Source: Tieghemiomyces parasiticus (taxonomy: Eukaryota > Kickxellomycota > Dimargaritomycetes > Dimargaritales > Dimargaritaceae). Taken from it: a DNA stretch of 37,081 nucleotides. The notes under the pieces were generated by a model. It searched no databases. It had not been told where the DNA came from and saw nothing but the letters and a program-made list of their open reading frames with translations. Shown here in pieces: positions 11,448-21,759 of the stretch (its first letter is position 1; each line of letters opens with the position of its first letter). Location of the stretch: contig JANBPT010000417.1 of the NCBI GenBank assembly GCA_027575765.1, positions 1 to 37,081 of the forward strand, given 5' to 3'. The position numbers and the translations under genes were made by a program.

Positions 11448-12040
11448 GCGGTGGAGAGCCCAGAAGAGGCCGGCGGTAGGATGCGTGTTGGGTAGGGTGG
11501 AGGGGGGCCTGTAGTGGGTGGGGTATCCAATGCCAAAGACAATAGAGGGTCGAGAAAGGAGCCCGAACGATGAGTGAATACGGAGCGGTTGTGGGTTATG
11601 CGGGAGAGAGAGGGAAGGAGGGCCCCCAGGAAAGCCCGCGAGGGATCCCCACCTTATTGTCCCTTGGCCATTGGAACCTCTTTTATAATGCCAGACCTCC
11701 TCGGCCTAGCATGCGTGGTCGGCCAAGTCACTCGCCAACATGGCCGCGCTGTCAACCTCTCCCCAGGCTTAGGTGAAAGCATCATGGATGGCTAATGTCT
11801 TATCCAATATTTTGACTTTCCTAGCTTGGATAAGCCCACTGGACGACCAACAGGGGGGGAGGGGCTTGGCTGGCCTCTTAACCCTGCACAGCTTTAGTGT
11901 GTCCGAAACTTTGGGCGTCAGCCCACTCCACGGTTTGAACACATATGCATTAGGCTTTATGAATCATCATGATAAAGTAGGCAATTAAAGAAGGACACGC
12001 CCAGTTACTGACACCCTTGGTAAAATCCCTTTTTTCCCAG
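11448..12040. other. Intergenic: BRAP2 promoter and DnaJ 3' region
   Basis: This 0.6 kb holds the upstream region of BRAP2, including a minus-strand TATA-like sequence, and the 3' flank of the DnaJ gene. No further gene is seen. Confidence 0.6.
11680..11687 (-). promoter_or_regulatory. TATA-box-like element upstream of BRAP2
   Basis: The minus strand reads TATAAAAG, about 233 nt upstream of the BRAP2 start codon. The match to the TATA consensus is good, but the transcription start is unknown. Confidence 0.4.
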
Positions 12041-13537
12041 TTACTGAGGAGGTCCGGTGGGCAGGGGACCGCCCGCCTCCTGTTCGGGGTCCGGGCGTAC
12101 GTTCTGGTACGTGTCGCCCACCACCTTGAGCGCCGTGGCGCGCTTCTTGGCCTCGGCCTTGGTCAGGCCCTTCTCATTGAGGGTGCGGTCGCACACCTCG
12201 CGCAGGACGCTCTCAATGTCCAGCTTGGAACCCTTCCACATGGCCTCCATGCCCTTGCGCGCTGCCAGTTCCTCCAGTTGCTGCTTCTGCTCGGGAGTCA
12301 GCCCGCGCTGTTCAGCGGCCTGTAGTTCCTCGTAGGTGCGCTGGAGGTCCACCGCCGAACGAATGGTCGAAAAGGTGCCGCCGATGCGGTGACCCGTATC
12401 CTGTACGTTGTGGATGAAGGAGCGCAGGCCAAAGAATTCGGATCGCTGCAGGAACTGGCGTGCCTTGTACGAGTATACGTAGCCGATGGCATGTAGGAGC
12501 GGCACGCCATAGGATTCCAGTTTCAGCTCATTAGCCTCCACCTCCATCAGCTCGGTGAAGGCTCGCAGGGCCACGGGGTCCGCGTCCGTTTCGGTGTACA
12601 GGGCTAGCTTACGCTTGAGATTATCCACCAGCTTGCTCACGCGGGCCTCGCGGGCCTGGTCGCGCTCCTCCTGGCGGGCCTGGTCTTTCTTGCGCTTGGC
12701 CTCCTTCTCTTCCTCCGTAAGGACGGGCTTGGCGGCTTTCTTGCCGTCCTTGCCCGTGGGGGTGCCGGGGGCCACGGCGGTGGGACCCGGACTATCGCTT
12801 TCCGTGGCGTCCGCCTCGGCCTGAGCCTCCTCCATCATCACGTCTTTGAACTCCTTGGCGAAGGAAATTTCGCCAATCAGATCGGCGAACCGCTCGCCGC
12901 CAAAGCACTCGGTGAAGAAGACGGACGGATCCATGAACCCGCCCTCAGGCACCACGGACTTGCTGCTGCCAAACTCGTTGTAGCGCTTGCGCAGCTGTGG
13001 GTCCGACAGGATCTGATACGCCTCCGAGATGTTCTTAAATTTCTCCTGGGCCTCTGGCGCGGGGTTCTTGTCCGGGTGGTACTTCATGGCCAGTTTGTAG
13101 TACTGCTTCTTGATTTCGTTGGCCGAGGCGGTGACGGGCACGTCCAGAAGGTCGTAGTATTCAGTTTCCAGGGGGGACTCGTCAGTACCGAAGCGCCGGC
13201 CTCCGGAGGCCGCGGCACCGCCCGGCGGGGTGGGTCCCGACGTAGAGGTGGCCGCGGAGGCGTGGCGCGGCGGCGGGGGTGGGGCGGTGCCAGTGGCTGC
13301 GCCGGCCAGATGAGCGTTGCTCCAGGTGGGCACCAGGTTCATATCCACATCAAAAACGTACTGGCAGTGGAAGCAGCGAATGCTGACGACGGTGTCCTGC
13401 GGGTCCTGGGTGAACGGAGGCAGTTCAAACTCGACAAAGCCGTTACAGGACGGGCACAGGGTGGTAGCATACTTGGGCTTCTGCGAGCCTAGTACCGGCC
13501 GGGTGGTCCCGGGCGGCGCGGCACTGGAGCCAAACAT
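12041..13537 (-). CDS. Hsp40 co-chaperone, DnaJ-X type with N-terminal zinc ribbon
   Basis: One exon encodes 498 aa. Residues 28-58 carry two CxxC pairs (C28/C31 and C55/C58) spaced like a small zinc ribbon. A Pro/Ala/Gly-rich linker (about 80-115) leads to a J domain at about 126-190 with the HPD motif at 154-156, which stimulates Hsp70 ATPase. From about 200 the DnaJ-X region follows ([19 protein letters not shown]), containing a charged Lys/Glu-rich helix (about 265-310) and an alpha-helical C-terminus. The X region places it with yeast Caj1/Djp1-type J proteins. Class B organisation: there is no Gly/Phe region or CxxCxGxG repeat. Djp1 helps peroxisomal and mitochondrial import and Caj1 associates with membranes; the exact client here is unknown. 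The ATG at 13537 starts just before the zinc-ribbon region and is the natural start. Confidence 0.9.
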   Translation of the reverse strand: MFGSSAAPPGTTRPVLGSQKPKYATTLCPSCNGFVEFELPPFTQDPQDTVVSIRCFHCQYVFDVDMNLVPTWSNAHLAGAATGTAPPPPPRHASAATSTSGPTPPGGAAASGGRRFGTDESPLETEYYDLLDVPVTASANEIKKQYYKLAMKYHPDKNPAPEAQEKFKNISEAYQILSDPQLRKRYNEFGSSKSVVPEGGFMDPSVFFTECFGGERFADLIGEISFAKEFKDVMMEEAQAEADATESDSPGPTAVAPGTPTGKDGKKAAKPVLTEEEKEAKRKKDQARQEERDQAREARVSKLVDNLKRKLALYTETDADPVALRAFTELMEVEANELKLESYGVPLLHAIGYVYSYKARQFLQRSEFFGLRSFIHNVQDTGHRIGGTFSTIRSAVDLQRTYEELQAAEQRGLTPEQKQQLEELAARKGMEAMWKGSKLDIESVLREVCDRTLNEKGLTKAEAKKRATALKVVGDTYQNVRPDPEQEAGGPLPTGPPQ

Positions 13538-15696
13538 GGCCAGAAAATAGGGGGATGGGGAAGGATGTGCAGGGAACGAGAAATGCCCTAACGAATGGAT
13601 CGTGGAGAATGCAGGGACGTTGAGAATAAAGTAGGGACTAATGAGTGGGGGAGGGCGGTGGTGGAAAAGGTGGGCTGGTGAGGTGAAGCGGGCGCGTGGG
13701 CTACGTCAGTCCTCCCCAGTGGACATCGCAAAAAAAAAAGGGTGCTGGCGAGGGTAGGGGAATAGGAGGAGAGCTGGGAGGGAAATGAGGCCTTGGGTTG
13801 GTGTGGAAACTGCACGTAGATAATGAAAAAGTAACAAAGGCTTTATGTCCTTTTGCCAGTAACCAGCAGCGTATGGATATTGAACCGTCACTTAGTTGTG
13901 GCCGCCAAGCCGTCGCGAGCGGTCGGTGCGTACATCCCCCCCCCAATAGACGTTCGCCAGCATCGACTGCGGCTGACCGCAAATGGGAAACGCAACGGGT
14001 GGGACAGTCGGGGGGGGGGGGGTTTGCCGGCCGCAAAGGGTGAGCCGGGCTAATGTCATCTACTGTATTTTGCAGAGGTGTTCGCATAGCCGTAGATTTA
14101 TTTTTGCACCTGCTGATATTAGAATTTTGGACTACCCACTAGGCAACTGTGCATCTTGAGTGACGCGTTGTTTGCACGGGCTGTGGCCGGCCAGTATGCG
14201 TCGTCGCATTTAGTGCTAGAGCTAATGAGTCCTGCGTTGCGCCTGTGGCTGTTGATGTCACCAAGTCCTCGAGCTGCACCGAGAGTGCCAGGTAGACGCT
14301 ACTTGTCATACCAGCCGAGGCCAATACTACTGGTGATTGGGCTGATAACTGATGGGGGATATTATTCACCACCATTGATAATGATTGTGGTCGGAATAAT
14401 CGCCGACTTGTGATGGCAGCCTTAACAGCGACCTCTCCCTTGGATTCGAAACGACCACGATAAGCCGAGTCCAGCGAAGTCGCCTGCACCGTTTGATGCA
14501 TTATCCTACGACGAGTCTCTCTTAGGATAGCATACTTCAGTGTCCTCTCGTCTCCTTCATGCCGTGTTTTTCACTGCTGCTTTACTATGATGTATTCATC
14601 AGTGCTGCCACTTCACATCAACGGTTGAAAGTCAAGGCCGGAATGGATATAAAGTATCTGTCCACTGGCCACCTCAATAAACGAGAGATTGCTATATAAC
14701 CCCTTTACTTTTATATCGTATTCTCAACCCCCTGTGTAATTACTACACCACATTCCCCTTGAGCCTCCGGGCCAATGGTGAGACTCCGGAGTGGCTTCAG
14801 TGTACAAAGTCCCAGGATGATGGTGGTAGTAGTGGTCTGGTGCCAGTCAAGGCTGCAAAGTACAAAGCCACTACTACTGCTAACCAGAAGCCGCGGGTGA
14901 AGTGTCAGCACAAAGGCTGTTCCCTGCCAGGTCCGTAAAGCACCTTCCGGCTCTGTTATCGTAAGGCTAAGATGTGGTAAAAGCAAGCTACTTGGGTCAC
15001 TCTCCATTCAACGTAATAGAGGGAAGGCACCCTAGAGATGAGTCGGTTGGGCAGAGAAGCCTCATCTAAGAAACAGATGGAATAACTGCTGCAAGCTGCG
15101 AGACAACGTACTAATAAACTCGACCATTTGCCATTCTGCTAACTTTTCCCACTTTGCTGTATGTTCATCGACACAAACGCACATGCAAATGGCTCAGCTC
15201 GTTAAACACAAAACTTACCTCGCTCGAAACGCAAATTCATGGGGCACGCCCCGCAAATACTACACACTGATGGCGTGATATTCATCATCGCATGGCGCAC
15301 ACTCGTTTGCAAATACTAGTATTAATTCCAGACCCCCTATGTGGCCTGCACTAAAACTGTGTAACAGCTTTGACAAAGAACGACTAGGCGACCACCGTGC
15401 ATGGGTTTGGCGGATAGCTGTCCTCTGTCCACCTGTGTCGATTAATCCCACAAGTACACCGAATGGTCACGGCTTTAGGGTTGACATGGCTACTCTGGTC
15501 CATGGGCACTAGCGACCTACCAACAAGGTCGGCAGCCTCACCCTCGCCCGCGATCCAATACGAGGCCAACCTGGCCGCTGTCACTCACCAAACAGGAACG
15601 TAGTGGCTTCCCAGAATAGTATTTTATATAATCCGGACCAGCCACGGGGTCATTGGTATGGCCGTAATCTAGAAAGCCTCCCCTTCCTATGCATGT
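13538..15696. other. Intergenic stretch, no gene recognised
   Basis: This 2.2 kb lies between the DnaJ start and the CaMKK stop, both minus strand. Open frames here are short and lack family motifs. A 13-G run occurs at 14010-14022. The left part should contain the DnaJ promoter. Confidence 0.55.
14010..14022 (+). repeat. Poly-G tract (13 G)
   Basis: An uninterrupted run of 13 G in intergenic DNA, a likely site of length variation or assembly error. Confidence 0.9.
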
Positions 15697-17271
15697 TTAG
15701 GCCCCCGGCGCCCCGTCTTCCTTGCCCCGCCCCTCGGCCGCCAGCCGTTGGCGGTACCGGCTCTTGAAGATCATGGCCGCCTTGAGCACGGTGGTCAGAC
15801 TCGAAATGCTGTGGATGGCATTGTTGACCTCTTGGTCCGTGACTTCGGTGACGCTGTCCTTGCAGTTCTCGACACTGGGCACCAGGGGCGCGAGGGCGTC
15901 GGCGGTGACCCACGGGTGTTTCTGTGGGCCAAGGGCATGGTAGGTAAAGGTGGGGGGGGGTCCGTAGTGGTACAGGGTGGGGCGTAAGTGGGGGGGGGAG
16001 TGAGTAGAGATCCCACCAGCCTGGAATTGTCCATGAATGGGCACCGGACGACGTGTGAGCGTGTAGTGTCGTGTACTTACCCGAATGGTGGCAAGGTCCC
16101 ACCGCTGGTCGGGGTCCTTATTGAGCATACCCTGTAAGAGGTCGGCCAGGGGCGCACTCAGATGCTCCGGAAGCGTCAGTCTGCGGGTCGAAGCGAGTAT
16201 GGAAAGTTGGTCACGTCTCGAGTAACGGTTAGGAGGCGCACTATGGTCTATACATGGTCAATGGTGGTCGTAAGTTCAATGGGTACTATCACTTACGGTT
16301 GCTGTAGAATAGCTTCATACATGGCCGGTACCGAGTCGCCGTGGAAGGGCAGGTGGCCCGTAACAAAGCAATAGAGGGTCACCCCAAGCGACCAGAGATC
16401 CGCCTTGGTACCCGACACATCACCATGATGGGCGCGGCAGAGCTCGGGAGGCATGAAAGCCGGGCTACCCGCTGCAGTGTGTACCGCGTCGGCACGCCGG
16501 GTAAACATTTCGGACACGCCAAAGTCGACCATCTTGAGCACACCATCCTGGTTGAGCAACAGGTTGTCAGGCTTGATATCACGGTGTACGATCCCCGAAT
16601 CGTGAAGGTACTCGAGGCCCAGCAGGGTCATGGTAAAGTAGGTGCGGGCCGTTGGTTCCGACAGGGCAGCGGCGGTTCGGTCACGTCCCATGTCCAGAAC
16701 GGGGCCACGCTCGCACATCTCGTACACCATATAAAGGGCGTCCTGGTCCGGATCGTTGAGCACCTCGTAGAGACGGATAATGTGGGGGTGGCGTAGCTTC
16801 TTAAATATGGCCACCTCACGTTTAATGGGCGCCAGTGGATCGATGGCGGGGGCCGGGTTCGCACGACGCTGGCCCCACCCGCGGCCGCGAGACGCCCCAG
16901 GCGACTGAAGCTGGGCCTGACGTCGGAGTTTGTACTTGCTATACTCTTTCATGGCCTGGGGGGGGGGGTTCGGGAACCGAAGAAAGAGAGGTCGGGCAGG
17001 ATTCTGGTGAATATGAGGGCGGAAAGGAAAGCGGAGGACGAAGGGGAGACCGATTCCTAAGTACAACCGTAGCCCGACCGGTCGACGGACTTACATACTG
17101 CGTGCCGTCGGTGGTATCGGTGGCCAGACTAACGATACCGTAGGCGCCCTGACCGAGGACCTTGGTGACTAAATACTGGTTGATGCGGACGCCACCCTCC
17201 TCCTCGGCCTCGACGATCGCGGCGCAAGGTGTCTCGCGGATGGTCGCATCGGCCTCGGAGGTCTGAGCCAT
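15697..17271 (-). CDS. Ca2+/calmodulin-dependent protein kinase kinase (CaMKK/Sak1-type, upstream of SNF1/AMPK)
   Basis: Four exons (17271-17095, 16955-16297, 16180-16081, 15921-15697) encode 386 aa with all phases matching. Kinase landmarks: Gly loop GQGAYG (40-45), AMK lysine K62, alpha-C E107, HRDIKPDN (183-190), DFGVSE (203-208) and GSPAFMPPE in the activation segment. Between K62 and E107 lies an Arg/Gly/Pro-rich insert (about 76-100, SRGRGWGQRRANPAP), the position of the RP insert that defines CaMKKs. The C-terminus continues past the kinase domain (KHPWVTADALAPL) into EVTDQEVNNAI and LKAAMIFKSRYRQR, which align with the autoinhibitory/calmodulin-binding segment of animal CaMKK. Such kinases phosphorylate the activation loops of AMPK/SNF1 and CaMKs. 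Substrates here are inferred. The protein ends soon after the CaM-binding region, so it lacks a long regulatory tail. Confidence 0.92.
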
Positions 17272-18044
17272 GGGGTTACGGAGTGGAGTAAATTGAGAGG
17301 AAGCGGATGGGGTAGCACGGTGGAGGGGTTGATACTCAATGTGACGGTAATGGGTGAGACGGGAGATATTGAGGATAGCGGTGGACAGCGCAGCGCTAGA
17401 CCCGTGAAGGGCCTGGAGTGGTCGTGCCATATCTCGACGCCTCTCCCCCTGCTGACCGGCGGGCCCCACCAGTTAAGGGTGGACTACAGTCCTGGCTTCC
17501 CAGTGAGCTTCACGACCCGTGGCTGACCTGATGCAGGCCATCAGTCGACTCACCTCCCCCCGCCCTCCACCTCGCCAGATCCGAGGAAAACCCGACCCCC
17601 TCCTCCGGGGCCGTCCAGAGCTGTTACGGCCCCGCCTGCGTCCCTGAATATGGTCGCAATCCTACGGAGCTGCCAGCTCTTCGATTGGCACCGCCCCGAT
17701 CGCAATGGGATAGTCCCTTCATGTTGCTGGACAGTCCCCAGTGTTCCAAGCGTCTACCGACCCGGGAGGTATCTGCGCATACCCAATGCCTACGCACCAG
17801 TATCTGTCCTAGTCATCAATGTATGGCCACATCCAAAGCAAGATTTTAATAGGCGCCATCTTTAGCGATCACTTCATGCCCTACATATCACACAAATCCT
17901 CCGCTGTTAGTGTAGCGGGTCCGGTTTATTCCGGACCGGACCCCCCGCTTTGCAAACTACTCACCCAAGCGGGGGACACCGGCCGGCTACTGTCGGCTTT
18001 GGTGGTGGTGGGGGGAGGCAGCGTGTACCCTGGTAATAGCCCGG
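17272..18044. other. Intergenic: CaMKK promoter and ALDH 3' region
   Basis: No gene is seen in this 0.8 kb. It contains the upstream region of the CaMKK gene and the 3' flank of the aldehyde dehydrogenase gene, including a perfect 7-bp inverted repeat at 17918-17937. Confidence 0.6.
17918..17937. repeat. Inverted repeat (GGTCCGG / CCGGACC)
   Basis: Two perfect 7-bp arms are separated by TTTATT, about 110 nt beyond the ALDH stop codon (18045). The RNA could form a hairpin in the ALDH 3' UTR; function unknown. Confidence 0.6.
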
Positions 18045-19439
18045 CTACTCCGGAAGTTTGAGGTGGTAGCTCTTGAGCTGTACAAACTGATCGAAACCAA
18101 ACTCGGACAAGGAGCAGCCGCGGCCGGACTCTTTGACACCTGTCCAGGGGAGGGCCGGGTCGAGTACGTCGCAGCGGTTCATAAACCAGGTCCCGGTTTG
18201 TACGCGGTCGCCCAGGGCCAGGGCGGCGTCAGTGTCGCGGGTCCACACCGACGCGGTCAATCCGTACTTCGAATCATTCATGAGCTGCACCGCCTCATTG
18301 TCGTCGGCCACCCGCATGATGCCCACCACGGGACCAAAGGTCTCCTCGGTCATCACAGACATGGTGTGGTCAACATCTACCAGCACCTGCGGGGTCACCA
18401 TGGCCGGACACGTGTTCCAGTTCCCAAAATGATCGGCAGCGAGCAAGGGCCGGGCGCCCTGGGCCACCGCGGCGGCTACCTGGGCGCGGATGCGGTTGGC
18501 GGCCTGGGCGTTGATCACGGGACCCAGTGTGGTGGTCGAGTCTTCCGGGGAGCCCGGACGGTAGCCGGCGGCCACGGCCACAAAGGCGTCAACGAATTGG
18601 TCATACACGGCAGCGTGCACGTAGATGCGTTCCACCGAGCAGCACGACTGGCCGCTGTTGAAGAAGGCCCCGTCGGCCAGCTGCTCAGCAGCGTAGGCCA
18701 CATCGGCATCGGGACGGACGTAGGCCGGGTCCTTTCCGCCCAGCTCGAGACCGGTGCCCAGCAGCTGTCGACATGCGGCACGACTCACCTCGCGACCGGC
18801 GGCTACCGAGCCGGTAAAGTTAACAAAGTTGATTGGCAGGTGTTCGATCGCCCAGTCGCAGTCCTCGTTGGTAACCTGGACGCACTGCAGAACGTGCGGC
18901 GGCAGGCCGGCGGCGTGGAAGGCCTCGGCCAGCCGTTCCGCGCAGAGCGGGGTCTGCGGGGCATGCTTGAGGACCACCGTGTTACCAGCCAGCAAAGCCG
19001 GCAGGACGGCGTTGATGGTGACGAGGTAGGGAAAGTTCCAAGGGGCGATCACGAGGACTACGCCCACGGGCTCCTTGGTGATGAAGCGCTCGAACCCAGG
19101 CTTCCCGGGAACAGACCGGCGGGCCAGGCAGGTCGGTGCCAGGTCGGTCATGTGGGTGGCACGTTCCAGTACGCCGTTGACCTCACCAGGGCCGTAGCGG
19201 ATAGGGCGGCCCATCTGCAGAGCGAGCTCGCGGCTAATGGTGGCGCTCAGGTTCTTGAATTCGGTGCGGAAGCGAGTGGCCACGGCGATGCGCTCCTCCA
19301 GCGGAGTGGCCCGCCAGGCCGGGAAGGCGGCCACGGCGCGGTCAACGACGGCCGTGATCTCGGCCCGGTCCGCCAGGGGACGAGTGGCCACCACTTCCCC
19401 GAGGTATGGGTTGACGACCTTGATTTGGGTAGGAGACAT
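18045..19439 (-). CDS. NAD(P)+-dependent aldehyde dehydrogenase, succinate-semialdehyde-dehydrogenase-like
   Basis: One exon encodes 464 aa, the length of a compact ALDH. Active-site residues are all present: N135 in IAPWNFP, cofactor lysine K158, general base E232 in LELGGK, catalytic nucleophile C266 in GQSCC, and EETFGP with E366. The enzyme should oxidise an aldehyde to its acid in the cytosol; no targeting sequence or peroxisomal C-terminus is evident (it ends KLPE). The general pattern is closest to the SSADH-like branch of the superfamily, but substrate cannot be read from sequence. The start MSPTQIKVVNPYLGEVV matches the usual N-terminal strand. It is divergently oriented from PSMA6 across about 1 kb. 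Confidence 0.93.
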   Translation of the reverse strand: MSPTQIKVVNPYLGEVVATRPLADRAEITAVVDRAVAAFPAWRATPLEERIAVATRFRTEFKNLSATISRELALQMGRPIRYGPGEVNGVLERATHMTDLAPTCLARRSVPGKPGFERFITKEPVGVVLVIAPWNFPYLVTINAVLPALLAGNTVVLKHAPQTPLCAERLAEAFHAAGLPPHVLQCVQVTNEDCDWAIEHLPINFVNFTGSVAAGREVSRAACRQLLGTGLELGGKDPAYVRPDADVAYAAEQLADGAFFNSGQSCCSVERIYVHAAVYDQFVDAFVAVAAGYRPGSPEDSTTTLGPVINAQAANRIRAQVAAAVAQGARPLLAADHFGNWNTCPAMVTPQVLVDVDHTMSVMTEETFGPVVGIMRVADDNEAVQLMNDSKYGLTASVWTRDTDAALALGDRVQTGTWFMNRCDVLDPALPWTGVKESGRGCSLSEFGFDQFVQLKSYHLKLPE

Positions 19440-20465
19440 GCCGACCGAAAGCGGGGAATGCAGAAGGGGGGGAGGAATAGGGTTGGTGAAACTGACTTAG
19501 GGCAGGTGGGGTCTCCGAGAGACGGAATCGGTGGAGCGGGCGAAATAGGAGTTAAGGAGAGTAGAGACTAGTCGAGGATGAGACCGAGGGTGGCTTGCCT
19601 ATGTGACTGGGGCGGGGGGCTATACTCTTCCATAAGATGGTTCTGCTACGCCAGTGTCGTTTCTCAGCTTACTAGTCACCGCCCCCATGGTCCTGCAGGA
19701 GTCGGTGCAGGTGGAGACCAGGCAGGGCCACACCCCACCCCTCCCGCGCGACCCTTCACTACTCTCGCAGATAACCGTTGACGACAGCCCACGCCTGAGG
19801 GCCGGTTAACATAGAAGTTGGAGCATCGCCAAGGGTGGTTGGGACAGATACCTGGGGCTTCATGGTGGCAACCGGCCCGACTTCACACGCACCCTTGTCC
19901 GGGTCGTCGGCGCGGCTAGACTACCACCGGTACCTGTGCCGTATACGATTCTGGTGCTGGACGCTCAGACCGACCGGCTATGACACAGCCCCTACGCCTA
20001 AAACTTCACGTGGCGCCTATGAAGGCGGGCGGATCCTTACCAGCCGTACTGACCCGAATAGTAGTCACGCGGGGGGATGGGGGAGGATACTTACTGCTGC
20101 CGCCTTAGCCCAATGGTCTACGTGGCCGTCTAGGACGGGCAGGGCGACCCAGGTGGTGTCGAGCATACAAGGCACGGTCCGTCCATATGCCTACTCCACC
20201 CATGCCCAAGCCGACTGCGGAACCGGCTCCCTCACGTCCTGCCGGCCTCCGCATCACCTCGCTGCCAGCAACCTCTGCCGTACCCTTCACATTCTTCACG
20301 CCCTTCTGCACTCCGACCCCTTCCTCCTCTCCCGCCATCCCTCCTCTCCCCCCCCTTGAACCATCTTCATGCTTACCGTTGTCTCCATTTCTAATCTGCC
20401 ATCTCTCTAACCCCTTCCTTAGCCCCACCTCACCCCTCCACGCCACCCTACTCCCATCAGTCACG
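19440..20465. other. Divergent intergenic region between ALDH and PSMA6
   Basis: About 1 kb separates two oppositely transcribed genes and should hold both promoters. The PSMA6-proximal 200 nt is a CT-rich plus-strand leader. A GGTGGCAAC at 19864-19872 resembles the ascomycete proteasome control element, but is single and distant. Confidence 0.55.
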
Positions 20466-21206
20466 ATGAGCGGCCGCAACAACGCCGGCTACGACCGTCA
20501 CATTACGATATTCTCACCGGAGGGCCGGCTTTACCAGGTGGAATACGCCTTCAAGGCCATTAGCAACGCCGGCCTGACCAGCGTCGGTGTCCGCGGCGAC
20601 GATAGCGTAGTGATCGTCACGCAAAAGAAAGTCCCCGACCAGCTACTGGATGCCAGCACCGTCACCCATGTATTCCCGCTCACCCGCTACATTGGTTGTG
20701 TCATGACGGGCCTAGTCGCCGATGCTCGGAGCCAGGTGACGCGCGCTCGCCAGGAGGCCGCCGAGTTCCGTTACAAGTTTGGCTACGAGATCCCGCCCGA
20801 GATGCTGGCCAAACGCCTGGCCAACATTAACCAGGTCTACACCCAGCACGCCGCCATGCGGCCCCTGGGCGTGGCCATGATTTTGATCGGCTACGACGAG
20901 GAGAAGGGTCCCCAGCTCTTTAAGTGCGATCCTGCCGGCTACTACGTCGGCTATGCTGCCACCGCCGCGGGGGCCAAGCACCAGGAGGCGTTTAACCATC
21001 TCGAAAAGAAGCTTAAGGCCCGCCCGGCCCTGGACGCCGCCGCTACCGTCGAACTGGCCGTTACCACCTTGTCCACCGTACTGTCCTCCAACTTCAAAAA
21101 GTCCGAGATTGAAGTGGCCGTGGTCAGCCGGGACCACCCCGAGTTTCGCGTGCTCAACGAGGAGGAGATTGACGCCGAGCTGCAGCGTATCGTCGAGCGT
21201 GACTAA
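20466..21206 (+). CDS. PSMA6: 20S proteasome subunit alpha type-6 (alpha1)
   Basis: One exon encodes 246 aa, the same length as human PSMA6 (yeast Scl1). The N-terminus shows the alpha-type signature [19 protein letters not shown], used for ring assembly and gating. [12 protein letters not shown] and [15 protein letters not shown] follow, then [16 protein letters not shown] and CDPAGYY, all in the family order. Alpha subunits are structural and lack the N-terminal threonine nucleophile. The protein forms part of the outer heptameric ring of the 20S core in nucleus and cytosol. The chosen ATG is the one that gives the conserved N-terminus; in-frame sequence upstream is CT-rich and looks like leader. 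It is unusual here in having no intron. Confidence 0.97.
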   Translation: MSGRNNAGYDRHITIFSPEGRLYQVEYAFKAISNAGLTSVGVRGDDSVVIVTQKKVPDQLLDASTVTHVFPLTRYIGCVMTGLVADARSQVTRARQEAAEFRYKFGYEIPPEMLAKRLANINQVYTQHAAMRPLGVAMILIGYDEEKGPQLFKCDPAGYYVGYAATAAGAKHQEAFNHLEKKLKARPALDAAATVELAVTTLSTVLSSNFKKSEIEVAVVSRDHPEFRVLNEEEIDAELQRIVERD

Positions 21207-21284
21207 AGACAATAGGATACCCGCTGCGTTGTACCCATGTGGCAAGTTTCCGAGAGGGTAGATGATACATCGTCCGCCCCTTTC

Positions 21285-21290
21285 AATAAA
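21285..21290 (+). terminator. Polyadenylation-signal-like AATAAA for PSMA6
   Basis: AATAAA lies 79 nt after the PSMA6 stop, a plausible distance for 3' end formation. Confidence 0.45.
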
Positions 21291-21565
21291 CCGGCCATCC
21301 CCAATATCATCCGATCTAACGCAACGAGGCGCATTACAAAGGGATGCTGTCCCGGCCGGTTGGCTGGCCCCTGTCGCAAGGGGTCTGGCCCCTACGCTAA
21401 TGGCCTATGTAGCCTAATTACGATGTGGTCGTAAGATTTGCCAGATGAATAATACTGATGAAATTGTCCCTTTTGGTGCTCACGTCAATATGTCCATACC
21501 CTACAAAATTGGCACTCTCCCCCACCTCCTCCGGAACTCGGTCAAGGGAGCGGGGTCCGTTGCTC

Positions 21566-21571
21566 TATAAA
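21566..21571 (+). promoter_or_regulatory. TATA box
   Basis: TATAAA, preceded by CTC, lies about 190 nt upstream of the start codon at 21760 and 360 nt past the PSMA6 stop. It probably serves the chorismate-lyase-like gene. Confidence 0.5.
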
Positions 21572-21759
21572 TTCGGAATCTACTAGCCTATGGCCAACCA
21601 CCGCGTGAACGCCATACTCACTCTGCCCACCACATTGCCCGCCCCTCCCTCCCCATAACAAACGAGGCCGATCCCGCCGATTGACCGCCTGTCCCCTCGA
21701 TTCCTACCTCGTTTCGACGATTCAATTCCAGGTCAGAGTCCTAGCCACTCCTGCCCGCC

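Larger units (their letters stand above)
21207..21759. other. Intergenic: PSMA6 3' region and promoter of the next gene
   Basis: This 0.55 kb contains the PSMA6 polyadenylation-signal-like AATAAA and a TATA box for the downstream gene. No gene is seen. Confidence 0.6.

Noticed and set aside
14139..14501. 120-codon minus-strand frame in the DnaJ-CaMKK spacer
   Set aside because: No conserved motif, normal chance length for this DNA, and no splice partners.
18063..19571. A 502-codon plus-strand open frame antisense to the aldehyde dehydrogenase
   Set aside because: It is longer than the real gene, but is Gly/His/Val-rich with no family motif and mirrors the ALDH codons. GC-rich codons create such antisense frames.
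19864..19872. GGTGGCAAC as a proteasome (Rpn4/PACE) control element for PSMA6
   Set aside because: It differs from the consensus at the last base, is about 600 nt upstream, and Rpn4 control is known from ascomycetes only.
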